Under the pieces are notes generated by a model. The model was not told the origin of the DNA and made no database searches. It was given only the letters and a program-made list of their open reading frames with translations. Made by a program: the position numbers and the translations under genes. Positions 24,886-35,589 of a stretch of 64,000 nucleotides of DNA are shown here, piece after piece (the stretch's first letter is position 1; every line of letters begins with the position of its first letter). The DNA is from Megasphaera hutchinsoni (GTDB lineage Bacteria > Bacillota > Negativicutes > Veillonellales > Megasphaeraceae). Location of the stretch: NCBI RefSeq assembly GCF_001553405.1, contig NZ_KQ960929.1, positions 7,590 to 71,589 on the forward strand, given 5' to 3'.

Positions 24886-26703
24886 ATGCTCCAAGCATTA
24901 ATGAAAAAAAAGCGAGATAATGGCCGCTTTCGTTATTTATATTGGATATATATAGCGGTATTTGTGGTATTGTTGGTTCGTTTAATATATTTGCAATTGA
25001 TTGCGGGTTCGTACTATCATTCGTTAGCAGAGGGAAATCGATTACGGGCGATTCCGTTGGCTGCAATGCGTGGTGTGATGTATGATCGGAATGGACAAAT
25101 ATTAGTCGCTTCACGACCAGGATTTATGGTTACGTATGTACCTACGGAACAGCGGATATCAGAAACGGAAATACAACAATTAGCTCAATTATTAGACATA
25201 CCTGAAGAAACGTTACGGGGAAAATTTAAGAAAAAAGCTAGTACCTATTTACCGACCGTATTAGCAACTGATTTGACACAAGATGTGGTGACGCGCGTTG
25301 AAGAACGGCGTAATGATTTGCCAGGGATATCTGTTGATGTGCAGCCGATACGTTATTATCCATATAATGAAATGGCGGCACAGGTTTTAGGGTATGTGGG
25401 GCAAATTGACGAGAATGATATGAAACGTCTTGAAGGGCAAGATGGGATTACGACGGTTACGCAAATTGGACGGGCTGGATTAGAAGCGTATTATGATGAT
25501 ATTTTGCGAGGTAAAGATGGTGCTCGGCAAGTGGAAGTAGATGCAACGGGACGGCCTGTAAAGGAAATGGAACGAAAGAATCCTATGGCTGGACGGAATA
25601 TGCATTTGACATTAGACTTATATTTGCAGCAAGCGGCAGAACGAGCAATGGATGCACAATTAGCTAGTGGTATTGGTGCTAATGGTATTGCTGTGGTCGC
25701 TATGGATCCGAATACGGGAGCTATCTTAGCTATGGCTAGTCGTCCTTCCTATAATCCGAATTGGTTTACTCGTGGTATAACTGCAGCTGAATGGAAACAA
25801 ATTAATACGAATCCTAATCATCCTATGGAAAATCGGGTTATTACGGGGCAGTATCCACCTGGATCAACGTTTAAATTAGTTACAGGTGCGGCTGCTTTAG
25901 AGTTAAAAAAAGTTACATCTGGCGAAATGATTTTTGATAGTGGGCGACATTGGCTTATCGATAAACGGAATGCTGGTGGCGAAGCGTTGGGCTGGATTAA
26001 TTTTAAAACGGCCTTAGCAAAATCCGATAATGTTTATTTTTATGAAATGGGACGTCGTGTAGGTATTGATAAATTATCTGAGTATGCACGAATGTTTGGC
26101 TTAGGTGAAAAAACAGGCATTGCTTTATATGGCGAATCAAAAGGGGTAGTAGCCAGTGCAGAATACAAGAAAAAGGTATTTAAGCAAGGCTGGTATTTAG
26201 GGGATACCTTTAATTCAGCAATTGGACAAGGATTTCAATTAGTTACACCGTTACAAGCGGCTATGCTCGTTAGCGAAGTGGCTAATGGGGGTATTCGGTA
26301 TCGTCCATTTTTGGTGAGTCGGATTGATAATTTAGATGGTACGCCTTATAAAATATTTGCACCAGAACAGATTGGCTCTTTGTCCATTTCTAAATCAACC
26401 CTTGATTTGATTCGTGAAGGTATGCGGAATGTGGCAGAAGAAAATGGTACGGCCGGATATTTATTTGCTAATTTCCCCATCCCGGTTGCAGGTAAGACAG
26501 GAACGGCTGAAAATTATAGTGGTCGTGATCATGGGTGGTTTGTAGCGTATGCCCCATATGATCATCCTCGTATTGTTATCGCCGTTTTAACAGAACAAGG
26601 CGGATATGGTTCTTCATCGTCTGGACCAATTGTCAAATCAATGTTAGAAGCTTATTTTCATGTAGGTGCTTATGCACCAGATAAACAAGATACGCATATG
26701 TAA
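24886..26703 (+). CDS. mrdA: Penicillin-binding protein 2 (elongation transpeptidase)
   Basis: This class B PBP has 605 residues. An N-terminal anchor (about 18-38) is followed by the dimerisation domain (LRAIPLAAMRGVMYDRNGQIL; GYVGQIDENDMKRLEG; GRAGLEAYYDDILRG) and the transpeptidase domain. Its active-site motifs are intact: STFK with Ser327, SDN at 380-382 and KTG at 537-539. It crosslinks peptidoglycan together with the RodA glycosyltransferase encoded two genes downstream. The start is ATG 19 nt after mreD with a GGAGGA site. Confidence 0.93.
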   Translation: MLQALMKKKRDNGRFRYLYWIYIAVFVVLLVRLIYLQLIAGSYYHSLAEGNRLRAIPLAAMRGVMYDRNGQILVASRPGFMVTYVPTEQRISETEIQQLAQLLDIPEETLRGKFKKKASTYLPTVLATDLTQDVVTRVEERRNDLPGISVDVQPIRYYPYNEMAAQVLGYVGQIDENDMKRLEGQDGITTVTQIGRAGLEAYYDDILRGKDGARQVEVDATGRPVKEMERKNPMAGRNMHLTLDLYLQQAAERAMDAQLASGIGANGIAVVAMDPNTGAILAMASRPSYNPNWFTRGITAAEWKQINTNPNHPMENRVITGQYPPGSTFKLVTGAAALELKKVTSGEMIFDSGRHWLIDKRNAGGEALGWINFKTALAKSDNVYFYEMGRRVGIDKLSEYARMFGLGEKTGIALYGESKGVVASAEYKKKVFKQGWYLGDTFNSAIGQGFQLVTPLQAAMLVSEVANGGIRYRPFLVSRIDNLDGTPYKIFAPEQIGSLSISKSTLDLIREGMRNVAEENGTAGYLFANFPIPVAGKTGTAENYSGRDHGWFVAYAPYDHPRIVIAVLTEQGGYGSSSSGPIVKSMLEAYFHVGAYAPDKQDTHM

Positions 26704-26734
26704 GAATATATTGAATAGTATAGGAGGAAAGCAT

Positions 26735-27622
26735 ATGGCTATGATTATAGCCCTGGCCTCGGGGAAGGGTGGGGTAGGAAAAACAGCTTTGACGGCAGCT
26801 TTATCCTTGGCTCTTTGCAAGAAGGGCAAACAAGTACTTGCGGTAGATGCGGATATGGGATTGCGCAATCTTGATTTAATGTTTGGTGTGCAAGATGAAG
26901 TGTTTTATGATTTAGGTGATATTTTAAAACAGCGTTGTCGGGTGAAAGATGCGATCATTTCTATTGAACCTGGATTAGACTTTTTAGCGGCCAGTCAAAA
27001 ACATACATGGGAAAAAATAGATGCAGCGACTTTTCAGTTTTGGGTAGATAAGCTATCGAAAAAATATGATTATGTGTTGATTGATAGTCCGCCAGGACGG
27101 GGGTATGCATACCGGGAAGCTACGGCTATTGCGGATCAGATCTTTTTTATCGTAGCACCTACGTGGACATCTTTGCGTGATGCGGCACGGGTAACACAGT
27201 ATTGTAGAAAACATAAAAAATTTAATTATAGTGTGATTTTAAATAATTTTTCTCGAATTTCTGGTTATACACTTTCTGTTTCTGATGCATTAGATTCGTT
27301 ACAATTGGAATCATTGGCAGGGATTCTCCCTCATGATAAGGTTGTGGAAAAAGCGTTATATGAAGGTAGCATAGACATATTGCTTGATAGTGCATTTTGG
27401 CGGGCCTTGCAACAGACGGTGCGTTTTATTGCAGAAGGAAAAGATATCGCCGAGGAAGAAATACGAGAATGGCTAGTCACGGATGATGAAACTGCGTTGG
27501 GACAAGAAGCATATAGTAGGGTGTCGCCAGTGGCACGAAAATCGCCTAGATATGCTGACTTTCATTCATCTATTACTAGACGACGTATGCAATCTCAAGG
27601 ATGGCGACGATATCGACGATAG
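26735..27622 (+). CDS. minD: MinD-like ATPase without a MinC partner
   Basis: The start at 26735 is chosen for its AGGAGG site. The 295-residue protein has the deviant Walker A GKGGVGKTALT, then VLAVDADMGLRNLDLMFG, matching MinD, and DYVLIDSPPG. MinD places the MinC division inhibitor on the membrane. Here minC, which usually sits between the PBP2 gene and minD in Negativicutes, is missing: only 31 nt separate the two genes. minE is also absent. The C-terminus is strongly basic (ITRRRM...GWRRYRR) instead of the usual amphipathic membrane helix. A changed role is likely. Confidence 0.85.
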   Translation: MAMIIALASGKGGVGKTALTAALSLALCKKGKQVLAVDADMGLRNLDLMFGVQDEVFYDLGDILKQRCRVKDAIISIEPGLDFLAASQKHTWEKIDAATFQFWVDKLSKKYDYVLIDSPPGRGYAYREATAIADQIFFIVAPTWTSLRDAARVTQYCRKHKKFNYSVILNNFSRISGYTLSVSDALDSLQLESLAGILPHDKVVEKALYEGSIDILLDSAFWRALQQTVRFIAEGKDIAEEEIREWLVTDDETALGQEAYSRVSPVARKSPRYADFHSSITRRRMQSQGWRRYRR

Positions 27623-27631
27623 GAGTAGGGT

Positions 27632-28738
27632 ATGATTAATCATAAATGGAAAAATATAGATCGAGTATTGTTGCTCATTTGCCTGGGGATTACCTGCGTT
27701 GGTCTATGCACTATTGGCAGTGCAACACATATTAATAAAGGGATGGCTTATTTTGATTTTTTTATCAAACAGGCTGTAGCCTTTTTAATTAATCTTTTTA
27801 TTATTTTGTTTGGTTGTAGATATGATTATACTGCTTTGAAACGATGGATAAAACCATTATATATCCTTAATTTACTTATGTTAGGGGCAGTGCTTTTTTT
27901 AGGAAAATCTGCGTTAGGTGCACAACGGTGGATTCAATTAGGACCTATTACGTTGCAGCCATCGGAGTTTTCTAAACTTATCATGATCGTATGTACCGCG
28001 GGTATGCTGTCGGAACGCGTGCAGCAATTAAATACAGTTCGTCAGATACTACCCATCGCTGTATTTGTCGGGGTTCCTTTTTTATTAGTCCTCAAGCAAC
28101 CTGATTTAGGAACGAGTCTTGTTTTTATCGGTATTACGTTGGGTATGCTTTTCATGGCACAAATTAGGCTACGTTTATTAGGTAAAATTGCTCTGTTAGG
28201 AGTAGTTTTAGCTCCCGTAGGGTGGCATTTTTTGAAAGATTACCAAAAGTCTCGTATTGCTGTTTTTTTAGATCCCAATGCGGATCCCTTTGGTGCAGGA
28301 TATCATATTATTCAATCAAAGATAGCTATTGGTTCGGGTATGTTTTTTGGTAAAGGGTTGTTTCAAGGAACGCAGAGCCAATTAAATTTTTTGCCAGAAA
28401 ATCATACGGATTTTATTTTTTCCGTTATTGGTGAAGAGTTAGGTTTCATTGGTTGTTTTATTGTCTTATTGTTATATTTTATGCTCGTATATAGAGGGTT
28501 GCTCATTGCTAAAGAATGTAAAGAACCGTTTGGTATGCTTGTGGCAACGGGAATTATTTCTATGTGGGTCTTTCAAGTATTGGTTAATGTGGGTATGACT
28601 TGCGGCATTATGCCCGTAACAGGAATTCCTTTACCATTTATGAGTTATGGCGTAAGTTCATTAACTACTAATATGTTGGCTTTAGGTATTTTATTGAGTA
28701 TTCATTTTAGACAACAAAAGATGATTTTTAATTTGTAG
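27632..28738 (+). CDS. rodA: Peptidoglycan glycosyltransferase RodA (SEDS)
   Basis: The 368-residue SEDS-family membrane protein has about ten membrane segments. Family motifs are GAQRWIQLGPITLQPSEFSKL, FLLVLKQPDLGTSLV, GTQSQLNFLPENHTDFIFSVIGEELGF and GIPLPFMSYGVSS. It polymerises lipid II and is paired with the PBP2 encoded at 24886-26703. It begins 9 nt after minD with a TAGGAG site. Confidence 0.93.
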   Translation: MINHKWKNIDRVLLLICLGITCVGLCTIGSATHINKGMAYFDFFIKQAVAFLINLFIILFGCRYDYTALKRWIKPLYILNLLMLGAVLFLGKSALGAQRWIQLGPITLQPSEFSKLIMIVCTAGMLSERVQQLNTVRQILPIAVFVGVPFLLVLKQPDLGTSLVFIGITLGMLFMAQIRLRLLGKIALLGVVLAPVGWHFLKDYQKSRIAVFLDPNADPFGAGYHIIQSKIAIGSGMFFGKGLFQGTQSQLNFLPENHTDFIFSVIGEELGFIGCFIVLLLYFMLVYRGLLIAKECKEPFGMLVATGIISMWVFQVLVNVGMTCGIMPVTGIPLPFMSYGVSSLTTNMLALGILLSIHFRQQKMIFNL

Positions 28739-28779
28739 TAACAGTAGAAAGAAAACCCCAGATGAGTGGAGGAAAAGTA

Positions 28780-30216
28780 ATGAAAACGATAGTGGCCAAT
28801 ATCATGCCAGAAGAAACGCGGTTAGCCATTTTGGAAGAAGGGCGTTTACGGGATTATGCAGTAGAACGAGATGATGAGAGTCGTATTGTCAATCATATTT
28901 ATAGAGGTACGATCCAAAATATTTTACCTGCTTTGCAAGCTGCTTTTGTGAATATTGGCCGAAAAAAGAATGCCTTCATTTATATGGGGGATTTTTTTCC
29001 CCGTGCTGCTACAAAAGAGGAAATACAGCAAACGAAATTATCTGTGGGTCAATCAGTGCTAGTGCAAGTTATTAAAGAAGAACAAGGTACAAAGGGTGCG
29101 AAAGTTACGGCGAACGTTAGCTTGGCTGGTCGCTATTCTGTATTGATGCCAACGGTACAATATGTGGGTGTATCTAAAAAAATTAGAGATGAAGAAGAAC
29201 GAAATCGGTTGCGTGAGATTGTCAATCGAGTTAAACCAGCATCGCTAGGCATGATTGTTCGCACAGTTGCTAATGGTGTATCAGCGGAAGTGCTTGAAGC
29301 GGATATTGTATATTTATTGCATACGTGGGATAGCATTTGTCGTAGATATAAATTGACAAAAAAAAATAAGCTCTTGTATCGTGAAACTGATTTAGTGATG
29401 CGGATGATTCGTGATCATGACTCTGATGAGGTAGCAGAGATTGTCGTTGATCAAAAAGAGAGCTATGAGCGTATCAAACAGGTTCTTATAGCACCTGATA
29501 AGAGACATAAGGTACGGCTTTATCAAGGAGAAAAGCCAATTTTCGATGCTTATGGTGTAGAAGAAGAAGTAAAACATTTATTGTCACGACAGATATTACT
29601 CCCCTCAGGAGGAAATTTGATTTTTGATCATACTGAGGCGTTAACCGTCATTGATGTCAATAGCAGTAAATATACTGGTAATGGTACGTTACAAGATACG
29701 ATTTTTCATGTAAACAAAGAAGCAGCAAAAGAGATAGCACGTCAATTGCGGTTACGAGATATTGGCGGGATTATTCTTGTCGATTTTATTGATATGGTAC
29801 GTGCAGAGCATCGGGAAGAAATATTGGAGTTGCTCGTAAAGGAAACGGCTTCCGATACGAATAAAACACGTATCATGGGTATGACAGCGTTGAATTTAGT
29901 GGAAATTACGCGTAAAAAATCACGTCAAGGGTTACATCAAGTGCAATTTTCAGCATGTCCTATTTGTGGTGGTACGGGATATTTATATTCTGCTGAGTCG
30001 GTGGCCTTGCAAATTATTAGGAAATTACGACATTTACTAAAACAACAGAAATTGAGTCAAGATGTACTAGTGGTTGCACATGAAAGTGTAATTGAAATAT
30101 TACAAGAAACGAAACGTAAGGAAGCATTAGAAAAAGAGTTAGCACGAACATTATATTTTGAAGTTTCGACGCATGCTAATCGTGAAGTCTTTTCTATTCT
30201 CGCATACAGTAAATAA
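28780..30216 (+). CDS. rng: Ribonuclease G (RNase E/G family)
   Basis: The start at 28780 (MKTIVANIMPEETRLAIL) is preferred over an upstream ATG because GGAGG lies 7-11 nt before it. The 478-residue endoribonuclease has an S1 domain (about 35-115: VNHIYRGTIQNILPALQAAFVNIG), the catalytic DNase I-like part (LTVIDVNSSKYTG, GGIILVDFIDM) and the zinc-link CPICGGTGY. It matures rRNA and tRNA and degrades mRNA. Linkage to the mre-rodA group is common in bacteria with RNase G. No C-terminal degradosome scaffold is present. Confidence 0.93.
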   Translation: MKTIVANIMPEETRLAILEEGRLRDYAVERDDESRIVNHIYRGTIQNILPALQAAFVNIGRKKNAFIYMGDFFPRAATKEEIQQTKLSVGQSVLVQVIKEEQGTKGAKVTANVSLAGRYSVLMPTVQYVGVSKKIRDEEERNRLREIVNRVKPASLGMIVRTVANGVSAEVLEADIVYLLHTWDSICRRYKLTKKNKLLYRETDLVMRMIRDHDSDEVAEIVVDQKESYERIKQVLIAPDKRHKVRLYQGEKPIFDAYGVEEEVKHLLSRQILLPSGGNLIFDHTEALTVIDVNSSKYTGNGTLQDTIFHVNKEAAKEIARQLRLRDIGGIILVDFIDMVRAEHREEILELLVKETASDTNKTRIMGMTALNLVEITRKKSRQGLHQVQFSACPICGGTGYLYSAESVALQIIRKLRHLLKQQKLSQDVLVVAHESVIEILQETKRKEALEKELARTLYFEVSTHANREVFSILAYSK

Positions 30217-30343
30217 TAGTTATCGTTTTATAGAAAATGATCAGTAAAAGTGTGTTTACAAATCCAGGCAAATATGATACAGTGTTATAAACTTTTCGCA
30301 TTATAATGATAATGCAGAAGTTGTACGTGAGGAGGTTATAATA

Positions 30344-31300
30344 ATGGAGATAAAAAGAAGAATCGTTGGGGTTGTTGGTGTAGGTCACGTAGGTGCACAT
30401 GTGGCATTTAATTTAGGAATGATGGGCATTGCTGATGAAGTACGGTTGTGTGACTGTAAGGAACAAAAAGTAGTTAGTGAAGTTCAAGATTTAAACGATG
30501 CTGTATCCTATATGCCTAATCATGTACGGTATATAGGAACGGATTATGCAGGGTTAAAAGACTGCGATGTCATAGTGAATGCCAGTGGAGATATTTCTAT
30601 ATTAGTGAATGGTAATACGCGTGATTTGGAATTAGTGAATAGTGTTAAACAAGTATCTGATTTTGTGCCAAAAATTATGGCAGCCGGCTTTCAAGGGATT
30701 TTTGTAAATATTACCAATCCTTGTGATGTGATCACGAATTTGATTGCTGAGAAAAGTGGGTTACCTCGTAATCGCGTTGTAGGAACGGGAACGTTACTTG
30801 ATTCATCACGGTTGATTCATGCTATTTCAGATTATACTGGTCTGGATGCACGTAGTTTTACGGCGTTTATGTTAGGTGAACATGGGAATGCACAGTTTGT
30901 TCCTTGGTCTTGTGTTTATTTTTACGGGAAATCGTTTGTTGATTTTGCCAAAGATACGGGTATTAACTTTAATCAAAAAGAAATTCAAGAAAAGGCGATT
31001 ATGGGCGGATGGACGACGTTTAATGGTAAACATTGTACGGAATATGGTATTGCATCTGCTGGTGCTACGTTGGTGCGTACTATTTTGCACGATGAAAAAC
31101 GAATTATTCCCGTATCTGCTCCTTTAAATGGTGAATATGGACAAAAGGATATTTATTGTGGTGTACCAGCTGTGGTAGGGGCAAAGGGAGTAGAAAGTGT
31201 TATAGAATATCCGTTGACGAAGGAAGAAATGACTGAATTTACTCGTTGTTGTGATGTTATTCGGGTAAATATTCAAAAAGGCAAAGATGTATTAAAATAA
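30344..31300 (+). CDS. L-2-hydroxyacid dehydrogenase (LDH/MDH superfamily, HicDH-like)
   Basis: A 318-residue NAD-dependent dehydrogenase. The NAD fold is GVVGVGHVGAHVAFN. The catalytic set is present: Asp and Arg in GTLLDSSRLIH, His in GEHGNAQ, and the substrate-loop Arg in NTRDLEL. The loop reads GDISILVNGNTRD, with neither Gln (lactate) nor Arg (malate) at the specificity position. This resembles L-2-hydroxyisocaproate dehydrogenases. It probably reduces branched or larger 2-keto acids, although lactate cannot be excluded. GAGGAGG precedes the ATG; a single-gene transcript closed at 31316-31350. Confidence 0.82.
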   Translation: MEIKRRIVGVVGVGHVGAHVAFNLGMMGIADEVRLCDCKEQKVVSEVQDLNDAVSYMPNHVRYIGTDYAGLKDCDVIVNASGDISILVNGNTRDLELVNSVKQVSDFVPKIMAAGFQGIFVNITNPCDVITNLIAEKSGLPRNRVVGTGTLLDSSRLIHAISDYTGLDARSFTAFMLGEHGNAQFVPWSCVYFYGKSFVDFAKDTGINFNQKEIQEKAIMGGWTTFNGKHCTEYGIASAGATLVRTILHDEKRIIPVSAPLNGEYGQKDIYCGVPAVVGAKGVESVIEYPLTKEEMTEFTRCCDVIRVNIQKGKDVLK

Positions 31301-31315
31301 ATATAGAGAACATAT

Positions 31316-31350
31316 AAAAAGGGAGTCCGATGATGGGGACTCCCTTTTTT
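31316..31350. terminator. Bidirectional terminator between convergent genes
   Basis: A perfect stem GGGAGTCC with GGACTCCC, extended by A-run and T-run flanks (31316-31328 with 31337-31350), ends both the dehydrogenase gene and the DEAD-box helicase gene. Confidence 0.85.
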
Positions 31351-31387
31351 GTTGCTTGTGTATAGACAGATTATAATTAAATAGTTA

Positions 31388-32935
31388 TTAATCTTTAAAA
31401 TATGGTTTGAAGACAGAACGATTTGGTGTTTTTCCTACTTTTTTCTTGGCGCGTGGGGCTGGGGTTTCGTTGTTGTGCCCGCGGGGAGAAAAATGACGTT
31501 TTTTCTGATTTTTTGGTGTGCTCTCACGTTTTTCGTTATGTTTATTCCCATTTGTACGGGGTGGGCGCCGTCGGGATTTAGTTGTTGGGCGTTTAGCACG
31601 GCGTATCCGCAATGGGGCTTCTTCTGTAATTTTTACAGGAGTTAAATCGGGCTCTTTGGTTAATTGCTTAATAGCCGCTGAAAGCAAAGCAACCGAATCA
31701 TAATGGCTAAGCAATTCTTCTGCATTGGCACGATAAGCTGAAGCGGATTGTTCTTCGACTGTAGCAATTAAATTTCGAATGGCGGTTTGTTGTGCACCTT
31801 CTAAAGCTTCTGCCAGGGTGGGTGCTTGGTGACGAACAATGTGACGCTTGATTAGGCGTTCAATGGCACGCAAATGTTCTAGTTCACGGGGAATGACAAA
31901 GGTAGTTGCTTCACCGGTTTTGCCGGCACGTCCCGTACGGCCAACACGATGTACATAGCTTTCTGGATCTTGGGGTAAATCATAATTAAATACATGCGTA
32001 ACGCCGCTAATATCTAAGCCACGGGCGGCAACATCGGTAGCAACGAGAATATCAATCGTCTTTTCTCTAAACTGACGGATCACACTATCCCGTTTGGCTT
32101 GTGTTAAATCGCCATGAATTCCTTCGGATGAATAGCCTCTTTTTTTTAGGGCTTCGGATAACTCATCAACACGACGTTTCGTGCGAACAAAGATGATGGC
32201 TAAATCAGGTTCTTGTAAATCTAATAAGCGACAAAGGACATCGAATTTTTGTCTATCTGGTGTTTCGATATACGATTGTTCTATTAAATCCATCGTTACT
32301 TCTTTTGCTTTCATACGGATGATTTGGGGATCTTTTAAAAAGGTTTGCGCTAATTTTTGAATAGGTGCGGGCATCGTTGCTGAAAATAACAAGGTCTGCC
32401 GAGTTTCGGGAGTGGCACTCATGATAGTATGAATATCATCAATAAAACCCATGTCTAGCATTTCATCGGCTTCATCTAACACGATCGTAGAAATTTCATC
32501 TAAGTGAATCGTTCCTCGTTTCATATGATCAATCAATCGACCTGGTGTAGCTACAATGATTTGTGGATGTTTACGCAGTCTGCGTAATTGTCGTTCCATA
32601 TCTTGTCCGCCATAAATAGGCAAGGCTTGAATTGATGTATATTGTGCTAAATGGTTTAATTCTTCGGCAACTTGCATTGCCAGTTCACGAGTAGGTGATA
32701 ACACAATTGTTTGTACGTTATTCGTTTTAGATGATGCTAATATTTTTTCTAATACGGGAATTCCGAAAGCAGCAGTTTTTCCTGTTCCGGTCTGTGCTTG
32801 ACCAATCATATCCTGACCTTGCAGAGCGACGGGAATAGCTTCTGCTTGGATGGGGGTGGGTTCTTCAAATCCCATCGTATTTAACGCTTGCAAAATAGTA
32901 GTGCTAATATTCAAATTTTGAAATTTCTCTAACAT
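31388..32935 (-). CDS. DEAD-box RNA helicase (CshA/DeaD type)
   Basis: This 515-residue ATP-dependent RNA helicase has all family motifs in order: Q-motif ([12 protein letters not shown]), motif [51 protein letters not shown], then the second domain with [12 protein letters not shown] and [14 protein letters not shown] basic Arg/Lys-rich tail (about 440-515) would bind RNA. It unwinds structured RNA in ribosome assembly or cold adaptation. AGGAGG lies before its ATG; it is divergent from secA. Confidence 0.93.
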   Translation of the reverse strand: MLEKFQNLNISTTILQALNTMGFEEPTPIQAEAIPVALQGQDMIGQAQTGTGKTAAFGIPVLEKILASSKTNNVQTIVLSPTRELAMQVAEELNHLAQYTSIQALPIYGGQDMERQLRRLRKHPQIIVATPGRLIDHMKRGTIHLDEISTIVLDEADEMLDMGFIDDIHTIMSATPETRQTLLFSATMPAPIQKLAQTFLKDPQIIRMKAKEVTMDLIEQSYIETPDRQKFDVLCRLLDLQEPDLAIIFVRTKRRVDELSEALKKRGYSSEGIHGDLTQAKRDSVIRQFREKTIDILVATDVAARGLDISGVTHVFNYDLPQDPESYVHRVGRTGRAGKTGEATTFVIPRELEHLRAIERLIKRHIVRHQAPTLAEALEGAQQTAIRNLIATVEEQSASAYRANAEELLSHYDSVALLSAAIKQLTKEPDLTPVKITEEAPLRIRRAKRPTTKSRRRPPRTNGNKHNEKRESTPKNQKKRHFSPRGHNNETPAPRAKKKVGKTPNRSVFKPYFKD

Positions 32936-32989
32936 AGAGACCTCCTTTTACATAACTCAATTATTATATCATCTCGGTTTTAAAAAAGA

Positions 32990-33040
32990 TAGAGAGAAAG
33001 ACAAGGATTACTCTCTCTACAGGTGGTGATACTTGTCTTT
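32990..33040. repeat. Interlocked inverted repeats between the helicase gene and secA
   Basis: TAGAGAGA (32990-32997) pairs with TCTCTCTA (33012-33019), and AAAGACAAG (32997-33005) pairs with CTTGTCTTT (33032-33040). The two helices interleave, giving the geometry of an H-type pseudoknot of 8 and 8-9 bp. The right arm is followed by T residues. The element lies between the divergent promoters, so it is not obviously in either mRNA. Confidence 0.45.
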
Positions 33041-33068
33041 TTACGGCGAGTTTGATAAAATGTATAAT
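33040..33068 (+). promoter_or_regulatory. Candidate secA promoter
   Basis: TTTACG (33040-33045) and TATAAT (33063-33068) are 17 bp apart. The GTG start of secA is 45 nt downstream. The -35 element overlaps the last base of the inverted-repeat structure. Confidence 0.6.
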
Positions 33069-33113
33069 TGACATAAGTGTAGAGAGAAATTTTCAATTGG
33101 AGGTCTCGTTTAA

Positions 33114-35564
33114 GTGATTAATAAATTAGTACAGCGATTGCTCGGTAATAATACAGAACGTGAATTAAAAAAAATGTGGCCAATCGTTCACCATATAAAT
33201 GAACTTGAAGCAACGATGTCTACCTTGAGTGATGCTTCATTACAAGCAAAAACAGCGGAATTTAAAGAACGTTTACAAGCAGGAGAAAAGTTGGATGATT
33301 TATTGCCAGAAGCATTTGCTGTCGTGCGAGAAGCTTCGCGTCGCGTATTGGGAATGCGTCATTTTGATGTGCAATTATTAGGTGGTATTGTACTTCATCG
33401 TGGAGATATTGCTGAAATGCGTACAGGTGAAGGGAAAACATTAGTAGCAACTTTACCAGTATATTTAAACGCCTTGACGGGAAAAGGTGTTCACGTTGTC
33501 ACTGTTAATGATTATTTAGCGACACGTGATAGTGAAGAAATGGGGCAAATTTATCGCTTTCTGGGCTTATCCGTAGGGCTTATCGTCCATGATTTATCAT
33601 ATGAACAACGTCGACGGGCATATAATTCGGATATTACGTATGGTACAAATAATGAATTTGGTTTTGATTATTTGCGTGATAATATGGTTGTTAGTCAAGA
33701 ACAAATGGTACAGCGTCCGTTACATTATTGTATTGTCGATGAAGTGGATAGTATTCTTATTGATGAAGCACGGACACCGTTAATCATTTCAGGTCCGGGT
33801 GAAAAATCAACGGAATTATATTCTACTTTAGCCGCAATTGTTGGTCGTTTAGAAAAAGACGATTATACGATGGATGAAAAACAAAAAACCATTGCACCTA
33901 CAGAAAGTGGTGTGGCAAAAGTTGAAAAAATGTTGGGCATTAAAAATATGTTTGATCGCGAACATTTAGATCTCAACCATTTGGTCATTCAAGCATTGCG
34001 TGCTCGTTTTATGATGCATCGCGATAAAGATTATGTTGTCAAAGATGGCGAAATCGTTATTGTTGATGAATTTACGGGGCGGTTAATGTTTGGTCGGCGT
34101 TTTAGTGATGGGTTGCATCAATCTATTGAAGCCAAGGAAAACGTACAGGTACAGGGTGAAAGTAAAACCTTGGCTACTATTACATTCCAAAATTATTTCC
34201 GTATGTATGATAAGCTTAGTGGGATGACCGGTACAGCTAAAACAGAAGAAGATGAATTTAATAAAATTTATAAATTAGATGTATTTGTTATTCCTACCAA
34301 TAAACCCGCTATTCGTAAAGATGAACCGGATGTTATTTATAAAACGAAAAATGCTAAATATCGTGCAGTTGTTCGCGATGTAATCGAACGGCATAAGACA
34401 GGACAACCGATTTTAGTAGGAACGACATCGATTAGTCAATCGGAAATTGTCAGTCAATTATTGAGTAAAGAAAATATAGCACATAATGTCTTAAATGCGA
34501 AATATCATGAAATGGAAGCCGAAATTATTAAAAATGCGGGGCAACGTAATATGGTTACGATTGCTACAAATATGGCTGGTCGTGGTACGGATATCAAGTT
34601 GGGTGAAGGGGTTGCTGAATTAGGTGGTCTCATGATTATTGGTACAGAACGCCATGAAAGTCGTCGTATTGATAATCAATTGCGTGGTCGTGCCGGTCGT
34701 CAAGGCGATCCTGGTACAACGCGTTTCTATCTCTCATTAGAAGATGATTTGATGCGTATTTTTGGCTCTGATAATATTGCTAAATTTATGGATCGCTTAG
34801 GGATGGATGAAGATGAGCCGATTACGCATTCCATGATTACGAAGTCTATTGAAAAAGCACAAAAGAAAGTAGAAAATCATAATTTTGAAATTCGTAAGTA
34901 TGTTTTAGAGTATGATGACGTAATGAATCAACAACGGGAAGTCTTGTATGGTCAACGGAAACAAGTGCTTATTGCTTCGTCGTTGCGTGATATTATTTTA
35001 TCCATGGTTGATGATATCATTGCTGCTGGTTTAGATAAATATGCCGATGAAAAGTTATATCCTGAAGAATGGGACTTTGCAGGATTAGTAGCACAGATGG
35101 AACAATACTTTGTACCAAAAGGTGCATTGACCGTAGAAAATTTAGAAAATTTAAGTCGAGTAGAAGTGCAAGAAAAACTAAAAGATGTAGCAGTTCGTTT
35201 ATATGATGCCCGCGAAGAAGAAATTGGTAGCGATACGATGCGACAATTAGAGAAGGCAATCATGCTGCGTGTGGTAGATAGTAAGTGGATGGATCATTTG
35301 GATGCGATGGATGCCCTTAAAGAAGGAATAAATTTACGTGCCTATGGACAAAAAAATCCTATTGTTGAATATAAATTTGAAGCCTATGAGATGTTTGAAG
35401 AAATGATAGATTCGATTAAACGTACAGTGGTTACATTCTTATATCATATTCAAATTACGTATAGTGTACCAGTACCAGAAGCGGAAGATCATTTGCAAGG
35501 GTCTCATGAAGTACATGAAGAAATGGATTCTTTAGGTGATAAAAGCGAACAAACTCCATCCTAG
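33114..35564 (+). CDS. secA: Preprotein translocase ATPase SecA
   Basis: SecA drives unfolded preproteins through SecYEG. The 816-residue protein starts at GTG (GGAGG 11 nt upstream) and shows Walker [41 protein letters not shown], the RAGRQGDPG arginine-finger motif and the helical scaffold end [15 protein letters not shown]. It stops soon after the scaffold, with an acidic tail ([14 protein letters not shown]) and no C-terminal Cys-rich zinc motif, so it is a short-form SecA. A terminator follows at 35590. Confidence 0.96.
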   Translation: MINKLVQRLLGNNTERELKKMWPIVHHINELEATMSTLSDASLQAKTAEFKERLQAGEKLDDLLPEAFAVVREASRRVLGMRHFDVQLLGGIVLHRGDIAEMRTGEGKTLVATLPVYLNALTGKGVHVVTVNDYLATRDSEEMGQIYRFLGLSVGLIVHDLSYEQRRRAYNSDITYGTNNEFGFDYLRDNMVVSQEQMVQRPLHYCIVDEVDSILIDEARTPLIISGPGEKSTELYSTLAAIVGRLEKDDYTMDEKQKTIAPTESGVAKVEKMLGIKNMFDREHLDLNHLVIQALRARFMMHRDKDYVVKDGEIVIVDEFTGRLMFGRRFSDGLHQSIEAKENVQVQGESKTLATITFQNYFRMYDKLSGMTGTAKTEEDEFNKIYKLDVFVIPTNKPAIRKDEPDVIYKTKNAKYRAVVRDVIERHKTGQPILVGTTSISQSEIVSQLLSKENIAHNVLNAKYHEMEAEIIKNAGQRNMVTIATNMAGRGTDIKLGEGVAELGGLMIIGTERHESRRIDNQLRGRAGRQGDPGTTRFYLSLEDDLMRIFGSDNIAKFMDRLGMDEDEPITHSMITKSIEKAQKKVENHNFEIRKYVLEYDDVMNQQREVLYGQRKQVLIASSLRDIILSMVDDIIAAGLDKYADEKLYPEEWDFAGLVAQMEQYFVPKGALTVENLENLSRVEVQEKLKDVAVRLYDAREEEIGSDTMRQLEKAIMLRVVDSKWMDHLDAMDALKEGINLRAYGQKNPIVEYKFEAYEMFEEMIDSIKRTVVTFLYHIQITYSVPVPEAEDHLQGSHEVHEEMDSLGDKSEQTPS

Positions 35565-35589
35565 TAGTATGGAAATATGCTAGAAATAT

